Below are positions 1 to 4,927 of a DNA stretch of 5,871 nt, in pieces (position 1 is the first letter of the stretch; each line of letters opens with the position of its first letter). The position numbers and the translations under genes are program-made. The notes under the pieces were generated by a model. The model was not told where the DNA came from, searched no databases, and was given only the letters and a program-made list of their open reading frames with translations. The stretch comes from JBNNGK01 sp050268245. GTDB lineage: Bacteria > Pseudomonadota > Gammaproteobacteria > Enterobacterales > Enterobacteriaceae. The DNA lies in the NCBI RefSeq assembly GCF_050268245.1, contig NZ_JBNNGK010000038.1, forward strand, positions 1 to 5,871, in the 5' to 3' direction.

Positions 1-948
1 GACGGCAGCATCAGTCCCTATTCGCCCCGGGAATACCTGAGCGCGATACATAACCCATCTTATCGCGATGTGAAGAACAAGATGATTGTGAAGCATCCGA
101 GTGAGTGGTATCACAAAAAGGACACGTCGATTTGGCAAGCGTTTTTGAACACATTGACGAATGATGCGCCGGAATGGAAAGCGTACAGTGAAGCCTATAT
201 AGAGAAGATGGTGTGGATGCAGGATGCGGGTAAACTAAAACTGGGGCCATCTTTGTGGCATATGCATCCGGTGGTGTTTTTGGGTGCGATTGCCGAAAAA
301 TATAGTGATACTATTGATTTCAATACATCTTTAGGTATTTATCGGATATCAAAAAAATCTGCAGAATTTATTTTATCTTGGGAAGCATATGCCCCTAAAC
401 CCTATGTTCCAGGTGGGGATCAGTCAAGTGGTGTTACTATCGGATATGGTTATGATTTAGGTCAACAGACAACATTATCAGCCCGTGAATTGTTGAGTGC
501 TTATTACTCAAATGAGCAGGTGGAAAGGTTGCTGACAGCAATTGGAAAAAAAGGTGACCGTGCCAGATCAATCGTTCATGGGCTGGCCGATATAACTATA
601 AGCAAAGATAAAGCGTTAGATATGGCAATGGTTCTTAAGCAAAGGTATTGTCAAATAGTTGTGAATGCTTATCCACAGGCCATTAATCTTCCACCGGATA
701 GTGCGGGGGCAATGCTTTCGTTGATTTACAATCGTGGGGCATCATTAGCACTCCCTAAACCAAATGACCCAATAGATAGCCGGCGCGAAATGAGAGAGAT
801 CCGAGATGATTTTGCTCAAGGAAATGAAATTAACATCCCGAATCGCCTACGAAGTATGAAACGCTTATGGTCAAATCAACGAGGTTTGATAAGACGCCGT
901 GAAGGTGAAGCCCAGTTGATCGAAAATGAGTTAGGTAAAGGTGATTAA
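1..948 (+). CDS. 3' part of a large effector: conserved linker plus pesticin/GH24-like muramidase tip (5' end outside window)
   Basis: The frame is open from base 1 to the TAA at 946-948, giving 315 residues with no start. The gene therefore begins upstream of the window, and the GTG at 70 is internal. Residues about 17-96 (counted from base 1) form a conserved linker that recurs at 2998-3236 and includes LWHMHPVVFLGA. Residues about 115-310 look like a lysozyme fold of the pesticin/GH24 type. E128 lies in SWEAY. GVTIGYGYDLG carries T146 and D152, whose six-residue T-to-D spacing resembles the catalytic T/D pair I recall for pesticin. SLIYNRG (240-246) matches the later lysozyme helix motif. 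The expected activity is cleavage of the MurNAc-GlcNAc bond in a target cell's periplasm. An immunity gene follows after one base. The missing N-terminal part is probably like the gene at 4928; that is inference. The sequence becomes AT-rich right after the linker. The lysozyme-like fold is likely; T6SS delivery is inferred. Confidence 0.8.
   Translation, partial: DGSISPYSPREYLSAIHNPSYRDVKNKMIVKHPSEWYHKKDTSIWQAFLNTLTNDAPEWKAYSEAYIEKMVWMQDAGKLKLGPSLWHMHPVVFLGAIAEKYSDTIDFNTSLGIYRISKKSAEFILSWEAYAPKPYVPGGDQSSGVTIGYGYDLGQQTTLSARELLSAYYSNEQVERLLTAIGKKGDRARSIVHGLADITISKDKALDMAMVLKQRYCQIVVNAYPQAINLPPDSAGAMLSLIYNRGASLALPKPNDPIDSRREMREIRDDFAQGNEINIPNRLRSMKRLWSNQRGLIRRREGEAQLIENELGKGD
49..287 (+). repeat. 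Linker repeat copy 1 (conserved effector linker)
   Basis: This 239-bp block recurs at 2998-3236 at a constant offset of 2949. By eye there are only about six mismatches and no gaps, roughly 97% identity. It encodes about 80 residues running from HNPSYRDVKNKM to HPVVFLGA. Identity begins abruptly at CATAACCC and ends abruptly after TTTTTGGG, where the two proteins diverge into unrelated hydrolase domains. It is the probable recombination segment for exchanging effector tips. Confidence 0.93.
937..944 (+). promoter_or_regulatory. Ribosome binding site for the ATG at 950
   Basis: AAAGGTGA lies about six bases upstream of ATG 950, inside the last codons of the preceding effector. It favours ATG 950 over the in-frame GTG at 941, which overlaps the site itself. 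Starting at 950 also places the hydrophobic signal peptide at the extreme N-terminus. Confidence 0.6.
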
Positions 949-949
949 A

Positions 950-1483
950 ATGAAAAATAGTATAATTAAAATTATAGCTTTAAGTATACTTTTAGCATCA
1001 CCATTGGTTTATGCTTGCGGTGATAACCCCAATGCAATGTTTCAAGGTCCATTCAAAGATAGCGCATTTAATAATGGGCTCATTTGTTTTCAAAGCTCTC
1101 CAGATAAAAGAAATGTTTATTTTTATCAAAGTTATTCATCCGTAAACGGAGAATATAATAAAATAATTGATACATTTAGATACTCTGATGCTCCCGCTGA
1201 AGTTTTCTCGGTGTTTTTTACTTCTATTGCTGGCAAGAGAAATTTGGTTGTTCTTCTGCGCTGGAATGTTAATTATTTCACTAATGGTGTGCAGTATCCA
1301 TACCACTATGAAGTAAAAACATATAATTACACTAAAAATTCAGGTTATAAGTTGTTCTTGGATTCAGGTAAAGATCCTAATTTGTCTGGTTTTCAAAGTA
1401 AAAAAAATGGTAAAATATCAGGTTATGCATTGGATAATGCAGCAAAAATAAAAAAGTATCTTCATTGCAAATATGGGGCGTAA
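950..1483 (+). CDS. Putative secreted immunity protein for the muramidase tip
   Basis: This 177-residue protein starts one base after the effector stop, so the two are almost certainly co-transcribed. Residues 1-22 form a signal peptide: Lys at 2 and 7, a hydrophobic core IIALSILLASPLV, and likely cleavage after VYA22. Cys23 follows directly, so a lipoprotein is possible, but Tyr at -2 is a poor lipobox. The mature part is rich in Tyr, Asn and Lys, and has Cys at 23, 46 and 173. I do not recognise a named family. Residues about 33-171 align with residues about 156-282 of the protein at 2117-2983; for example SVFF-x2-I, NLSG and NAAKIKKYL have counterparts there. Position, export and the toxin's wall target suggest it binds and blocks the preceding hydrolase in the periplasm. 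This is inferred from context. The gene is AT-rich. Confidence 0.78.
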   Translation: MKNSIIKIIALSILLASPLVYACGDNPNAMFQGPFKDSAFNNGLICFQSSPDKRNVYFYQSYSSVNGEYNKIIDTFRYSDAPAEVFSVFFTSIAGKRNLVVLLRWNVNYFTNGVQYPYHYEVKTYNYTKNSGYKLFLDSGKDPNLSGFQSKKNGKISGYALDNAAKIKKYLHCKYGA

Positions 1484-1487
1484 CAAA

Positions 1488-1507
1488 TAGATGCGTTTAG
1501 ATGCGTT
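1488..1507 (+). repeat. Perfect 10-bp tandem repeat, two copies of TAGATGCGTT
   Basis: Two adjacent perfect copies of TAGATGCGTT are followed by GCGTTAG, in the gap between the first immunity gene and the truncated GH19 fragment. A related AGATGCGTT occurs at 4556-4564 in the other degraded intergenic region. It may be a scar at a cassette junction or chance; no function is claimed. Confidence 0.5.
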
Positions 1508-1581
1508 GCGTTAGTTTTATTCTATTGCTCAGGATTAAGTTATTATTTGAAATGTCATTCTGACATTATCCCTTTTATGTT

Positions 1582-2130
1582 ATGGCTCAAGTATTCCAGG
1601 AGGTTGGTCCTGGATTTAACCTTAACGAGAATTTTAACTATAGACCTAACGTACTTGTAGCAAAATTTGCATACTATGCTAATCATGTTGTTGAAACAGA
1701 GGCTGATGGTTTCATTCCAGGGCGTCAGGCGGAAAACGCTGAAAATATAGCCAACAAAGCTTATGCTAATAGGGTTAGTAACGGTGGATATGAAAGTGGG
1801 GATGGTTGGCGATATCGTGGCCGTGGAATGAAACAGCTGACGTTTAGAGGAAACTATAGATCGTTTACAAGATATCATGAGAGCAAATGGGGGCAAAGAG
1901 TCGATTTTGAAGCTGAGCCTGATTTGTTGCTCGAAACTGTTTATGCCGTTCGATCCGCACTTTATTTTTGGGATTATAATAATCTACCGACTCGTGCTGA
2001 CCAAGGTGTTACGAAGGATGTGTCATATTCAATAACTAGGATAGTTAATCAGTATGATGATCACTACGATGACCGATTTGAAAATTTAAAAAGATTGTTA
2101 CGTGAAGGAGTTTTTAATGAAGTATTTTAG
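1582..2130 (+). pseudogene. N-terminally truncated GH19 (chitinase/lysozyme-like) effector tip, orphan cassette fragment
   Basis: The 182 residues from ATG 1582 carry clear GH19 signatures. QEVG contains E7 and NENFNYRP contains E16. Their spacing of nine matches the Glu pair I recall for the bacterial GH19 endolysin SPN1S. SGDGWRYRGRGMKQLT (72-86) is the conserved GRG loop, and AVRSALYFWDYNNL (122-135) is the late helix. The catalytic Glu at residue 7 is far too close to the N-terminus. The complete GH19 tip at 2980-3939 has about 55 residues of domain before this point, plus the linker. The frame is closed upstream by TGA at 1561-1563, no linker copy is present, and no Shine-Dalgarno precedes 1582. 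The usual NGG motif near the end is replaced by NQY. It overlaps the immunity gene at 2117 by 14 bp. It is probably a relic or silent donor cassette, though the remaining 182-codon frame is intact. Confidence 0.75.
2105..2110 (+). promoter_or_regulatory. Ribosome binding site for the ATG at 2117
   Basis: AAGGAG sits six bases upstream of ATG 2117, inside the end of the GH19 fragment. It selects ATG 2117 over the in-frame GTG at 2102, which lies upstream of this site. It also gives a normal signal peptide at the N-terminus. Confidence 0.75.
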
Positions 2131-2983
2131 TTCATTAATATTTGTTTTTATCTCTATGAGTGCTTGTGCTACTGACTTTTATTTAAAGCCCGGCGCGGAA
2201 GATCTTGATGGTACTAAATATTACACACTGACAGCAAAGAACCCGTATGGACAAAAAAATATTGATATTGCTTTAGAAGGAAATGCTAATATGGTAACTA
2301 TCAGAGACCAATTAACATTTTCTTGCAAGTGGGGAACGGTTGAGGGGGTAAGAGTTGGGATGTCGTCACAAACAGGTGATGGTGTAATGACTGTTTATTC
2401 GTATTATTTTTTTGATGAGAAATTGGCTAATATTTTCGCCAAATCCTATGCTGTAATGAATGCAAAAAAACCTTATATACCACTTTCGCTTAATCACTCG
2501 GTTTGTGGGCATGAGAGGGAAAGTGTAAAAAAAGACGACCGGACGGGTAGAGATTACGTAGAAACTTATGAAGTTATCGCTGATGGTCCATTTGCTTTAA
2601 AAGGTGTTCCGAATGTTCATATCAAATATGTTACAGAGAAGGGACTAAATCTTGTTAAAGAAAGTGAATTGGGTGATGTGATTGTTGATACTTATAAAAA
2701 TAAAGATAATCTTTCCCCTGTGAATTTATCTGTTTTTTTCATTAATATTTCTTCTGGAATGAATATTGTAAACTTGATCTCATGGGGGGATTTGGCTGAT
2801 TCTCATAATATGGTTTGCTATAAAGTCTATGCATATACCTATGATAGAACAGGAAATATATCCAAGAATGTTGATATAAATGATGATGTAAATTTATCCG
2901 GATGTGAAGGGAAGGGGGCTAAGTTCAACTACAAAAATGCTGCGTTGATTAAATATTATTTAAAGAAAAAATTTAAAGAGTGA
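2117..2983 (+). CDS. Putative secreted immunity protein, two-part, C-terminal half homologous to the protein at 950-1483
   Basis: This 288-residue protein has a signal peptide at residues 1-18 (core SSLIFVFISMSA, likely cleavage after ACA18). Residues about 20-155 are an unrecognised N-terminal part with Cys at 70 and 130. Residues about 156-282 align with most of the mature immunity protein at 950-1483. SVFFINISSGMNIVNLISW (205-223) matches its partner at nine of 19 positions. The 28-residue stretch from Y235 to G262 aligns without gaps and ends in the shared NLSG, and NAALIKYYL (274-282) matches seven of nine. It overlaps the end of the truncated GH19 fragment, so that tip was presumably its cognate toxin. 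The shared domain yet different toxin classes suggests a common inhibitory scaffold. Its stop overlaps the GTG at 2980 as GTGA. Periplasmic immunity is inferred from context and export; the molecular target is unproven. Confidence 0.75.
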   Translation: MKYFSSLIFVFISMSACATDFYLKPGAEDLDGTKYYTLTAKNPYGQKNIDIALEGNANMVTIRDQLTFSCKWGTVEGVRVGMSSQTGDGVMTVYSYYFFDEKLANIFAKSYAVMNAKKPYIPLSLNHSVCGHERESVKKDDRTGRDYVETYEVIADGPFALKGVPNVHIKYVTEKGLNLVKESELGDVIVDTYKNKDNLSPVNLSVFFINISSGMNIVNLISWGDLADSHNMVCYKVYAYTYDRTGNISKNVDINDDVNLSGCEGKGAKFNYKNAALIKYYLKKKFKE

Positions 2984-3939
2984 AGCTTGGAGGTAGTCAT
3001 AACCCATCTTATCGCGATGTGAAGAACAAGATGATTGTGAAGCATCCGAGTGAGTGGTATCACAAAAAGGATACGTTGATTTGGCAATCGTTTTTGAACA
3101 CATTGATGAATGATGCGCCGGAATGGAAAGCGTACAGTGAAGCCTATATAGAGAAGATGGTGTGGATGCAGGATGCGGGTAAGCTAAAACTGGGGCCATC
3201 TTTGTGGCATATGCATCCGGTGGTGTTTTTGGGGGCTCTGTCAGTCAGTAGTGATGCTGTTACTTACGAACAACTGAAGAAGATTTTCCCTGATGCTTCT
3301 GACACCGACATAAATGCAGTTGTCCAAGAATTGCGCGGTAAGCTTAAGACTTTCAAACTTGATACTCCAACAAGATTGAGACATTTCTTTTCTCAAATAA
3401 GAGGTGAGGTTGGCTCTCAGTTGAAGGGAAGAACTGAAGGGTTTCAGTTTTCGCCCGCCTCTTTAAGGTCATTCAGCCAGTATTACCGTAATCATCCATC
3501 AGAGTCAGAAATTGATGGATATAAAAAGGATTCATCAGGGTTAATAGTTCGTCGAGCAGATGAGCAAGCTATTGGAAGAAAACACTACTTAAGGTTGAAT
3601 GGTAATAGGAAAAGTAATCCGGACGATGGTTATACCTTCAGAGGTAGAGGGTTAATTCAGGTTACAGGTTATGAGAAATACCATGGTTTCAAGGTTGATT
3701 ATCCTAATTACTGGGGGGGAGATGTTCCCGATACGGTGAGCGATCCGGAAATGGTCAACGAGATGCCATACGCCATTCGCAGTGCTTTATGGTTCTGGCT
3801 GCATTATGAAGTATATACAGCAGATCATGGCAACGGGTTGGCTGATGTCAGGAAAGTGACAAAAAAAGTTAATGGCGGAGATATGGGGCTGGCTGAACGT
3901 CAATCGGCTTATGAATTTTGTGAGAAAATCTTTTTATGA
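2980..3939 (+). CDS. Orphan effector tip: conserved linker fused to a complete GH19 (chitinase/lysozyme-like) domain
   Basis: From GTG 2980 the frame encodes 319 residues. Residues 7-86 repeat the linker of the first gene almost exactly. Residues about 87-319 form a GH19-type glycoside hydrolase. VTYEQLKKIFP (94-104) is the entry helix. TRLRHFFSQIRGEVG has the putative catalytic E143, and the second Glu candidate is E153 in TEGFQFSP. FRGRGLIQVTG (220-230) is the substrate-groove loop, AIRSALWFW (265-273) follows, and KKVNGGDMGLAERQ (295-308) is the canonical C-terminal motif. Proteins of this class cut the glycan strand of peptidoglycan. There is no M23-like N-terminal part and no signal peptide, so it is a displaced cassette rather than a deliverable effector. 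GTG 2980 overlaps the previous stop (GTGA) and may be used by translational coupling. GGAGGT at 2989-2994 has no start at normal distance. GTG 3019 or ATG 3031 are alternative starts. Confidence 0.8.
   Translation: MKLGGSHNPSYRDVKNKMIVKHPSEWYHKKDTLIWQSFLNTLMNDAPEWKAYSEAYIEKMVWMQDAGKLKLGPSLWHMHPVVFLGALSVSSDAVTYEQLKKIFPDASDTDINAVVQELRGKLKTFKLDTPTRLRHFFSQIRGEVGSQLKGRTEGFQFSPASLRSFSQYYRNHPSESEIDGYKKDSSGLIVRRADEQAIGRKHYLRLNGNRKSNPDDGYTFRGRGLIQVTGYEKYHGFKVDYPNYWGGDVPDTVSDPEMVNEMPYAIRSALWFWLHYEVYTADHGNGLADVRKVTKKVNGGDMGLAERQSAYEFCEKIFL
2998..3236 (+). repeat. Linker repeat copy 2
   Basis: This is the second copy of the block at 49-287, collinear and ungapped, with about six substitutions. Visible examples are GACACGTCG versus GATACGTTG, GCAAGCG versus GCAATCG, and GTAAACT versus GTAAGCT. 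The sequence upstream of 2998 is unrelated to that upstream of 49, and the sequence downstream of 3236 changes from a muramidase tip to a GH19 tip. The copy therefore marks one end of a transferable cassette. Confidence 0.93.
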
Positions 3940-4406
3940 AAATATTTTTTGCTTTTTTGTTTAGTACTTTTTTTTCTGTCAGTACATTTGGTTGTAAACA
4001 AAGCGAGACTGAATTGATGAGTTGTTCATTTCAGGGGGAAGGGAATCGCAATGTCTCCTTTCGCATGAATAACGAAACACAAAAAATTAGTTACTCTTTT
4101 AGTAAAAATGGAGAGGATGAATTACGAGTCTTATTTGATGAGAAGAATATGCTAAAGAGAGCCATTGATAAGGAAAATAATATTACTTACTATGGTTTCA
4201 ATCGCGGTAAGTATAGTTATATTATAAATATTATAAACGGTAAGGGATTTAATGAATACTCAATATCCTTCTCAATTAAGTATAGCAATAAAGTAATTCA
4301 ATCAAATGATTGTCTTGGTAATTCATACAAAGCAAGTAATATAAATAGTAAATATATTAAGGATGTACCATTTAACTTCGTGGGTGGTGAGTTTCAGTTC
4401 CCTTAA
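3936..4406 (+). CDS. Putative secreted immunity protein for the orphan GH19 tip
   Basis: This 156-residue protein has an ATG that overlaps the toxin stop (ATGA), which implies translational coupling. Only a weak purine stretch (GTGAGAAAA) precedes it. Residues 1-19 form a strongly hydrophobic signal sequence (FFAFLFSTFFSVSTFG). Cys20 follows directly, and STFGC is a tolerable but not ideal lipobox, so either a periplasmic protein or a lipoprotein is possible. Cys20, Cys30 and Cys125 could form a disulfide. SCSFQGEGNRNVSFRMN followed by KISYSFSKNGEDELRVLF gives alternating beta-strand patterns. This arrangement resembles small secreted immunity proteins I recall beside GH19 effectors, and only loosely the beta-barrel lysozyme inhibitors. 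No similarity to the other two immunity proteins is obvious by eye. The expected role is to neutralise the adjacent GH19 enzyme in the periplasm; this is inferred from context. Confidence 0.72.
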   Translation: MKIFFAFLFSTFFSVSTFGCKQSETELMSCSFQGEGNRNVSFRMNNETQKISYSFSKNGEDELRVLFDEKNMLKRAIDKENNITYYGFNRGKYSYIINIINGKGFNEYSISFSIKYSNKVIQSNDCLGNSYKASNINSKYIKDVPFNFVGGEFQFP

Positions 4407-4498
4407 TGTGTTTCGGTTAAATATAAGTTTTTGCTATTTTTTATTTGTGCGCGCAGATAAAAACCTGACTATTGATTTTTTTAATCTGGTAAAATTAA

Positions 4499-4780
4499 TA
4501 TGGAATTTGTTCAGGTGAATCAGGTGAATCAGGTGAATCAGGGGGTATCTCTTTAAGATGCGTTAAGTACAGAAAATCAGGTAAAGGTATTCCGCTGGTG
4601 TTTATTTCAGATTTGTCAGTAGTTAATGAGGGTGTAAGACTTGGTTAGTATACTTCAAAATTGGTCGAATCCCTTAATGGTAAAGTTAATGGCTATTATA
4701 CGGTAATGTTACTAGGCGTTCGATTTTACCCGCTTACATATAAATCGAAGAAAAAATGCAATAACATTATTTTAGGATAA
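4499..4780 (+). pseudogene. Decayed reading frame with internal TAG, possibly an old immunity gene
   Basis: One frame is open from just after a TAA (4496-4498) to TAA 4778-4780, interrupted only by TAG at 4646-4648. It reads like real protein on both sides. Before the TAG there is KYRKSGKGIPLVFISDLSVV. After it come LVESLNGKVNGYYTVMLLG, then VRFYPLTYKSKKK. The GK-x-NG-x-Y and aromatic-rich C-terminal pattern recalls small T6SS-associated immunity proteins, but I cannot name a family. There is no plausible start codon with a ribosome binding site; the frame enters through the SGE-coding 9-bp repeat. A frameshift further upstream is possible. The best reading is a relic of a lost cassette; chance coding appearance cannot be excluded. 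Confidence 0.45.
4512..4538 (+). repeat. 9-bp tandem repeat, three copies of CAGGTGAAT
   Basis: Three perfect CAGGTGAAT units are followed by a partial fourth (CAGG). In the decayed frame they encode repeated Ser-Gly-Glu. This is probably slippage expansion in sequence no longer under selection. Confidence 0.85.
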
Positions 4781-4845
4781 AATTAGTGCATGTAATGAGG
4801 GTGGAACTGATTGTAAGTGATAAATAATAAACCTAGAAGCGATGA

Positions 4846-4917
4846 AGTGCACCGGATTTCAACAGCACTGAAATAGCCGAAATTAAAAATATCATCAGTA
4901 AACTGCTGAGTAACTGA
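4846..4917 (+). pseudogene. Coding-like 3' tail of a lost upstream gene
   Basis: A frame closed upstream by TGA 4843-4845 ends at TGA 4915-4917 and encodes SAPDFNSTEIAEIKNIIS then KLLSN. This looks like a natural amphipathic C-terminal helix. It ends ten bases before the effector ATG at 4928, normal operon spacing, and contains no start codon. I infer that it is the end of the gene that usually precedes this effector, carried along when the block was duplicated or recombined. The evidence is only the plausibility of the peptide and its position. Confidence 0.35.
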
Positions 4918-4921
4918 GGGA
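4916..4921 (+). promoter_or_regulatory. Ribosome binding site for the ATG at 4928
   Basis: GAGGGA lies six bases upstream of ATG 4928, overlaps the TGA of the preceding coding-like tail, and supports this start for the effector. Confidence 0.7.
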
Positions 4922-4927
4922 CCAGAT

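Larger units (their letters stand above)
4407..4927 (+). other. Degraded intergenic region without an intact gene
   Basis: These 521 bases separate the last orphan cassette from the next full-length effector. They hold a decayed frame (4499-4780), a 9-bp tandem repeat (4512-4538) and a short coding-like tail (4846-4917). The first 90 bases are AT-rich with T-runs, but I see no stem-loop good enough to call a terminator. No promoter with both boxes at good spacing was found. No tRNA or mobile-element end is visible. Confidence 0.6.

Noticed and set aside
70..72. GTG at 70 as the start of the first gene
   Set aside because: The frame is open to base 1 with sensible residues before it and no RBS, so the gene extends upstream of the window.
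11..250. Minus-strand 79-codon frame, nearly repeated at 2960-3199
   Set aside because: Both lie antisense to the linker repeat. They look conserved only because the DNA itself is repeated; the plus-strand frame is the coding one, and no RBS or domain supports the minus frame.
941..943. GTG 941 as the start of the first immunity gene
   Set aside because: It overlaps the ribosome binding site and the upstream stop. ATG 950 has a well-spaced RBS and gives a cleaner signal peptide.
1555..1896. Minus-strand 113-codon frame
   Set aside because: It is antisense to the recognisable GH19 fragment, has no domain or RBS, and is a shadow.
2102..2104. GTG 2102 as the start of the second immunity gene
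   Set aside because: AAGGAG at 2105-2110 lies downstream of it and is correctly spaced for ATG 2117, which begins directly with a signal peptide.
4407..4500. Possible terminator after the last immunity gene (T-runs near 4435 and 4475)
   Set aside because: No GC-rich stem-loop precedes either T-run, so a rho-independent terminator is not supported.
4512..4542. Short direct repeats as a CRISPR or attachment site
   Set aside because: The units are 9 bp, directly adjacent and without spacers. They are a simple microsatellite and have no flanking integrase or tRNA.
4771..4830. Possible promoter before the effector at 4928 (TTGTAA, TAAAAT and TAATAA elements)
   Set aside because: The boxes do not fall at about 17-bp spacing. 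In AT-rich DNA such matches are expected by chance.
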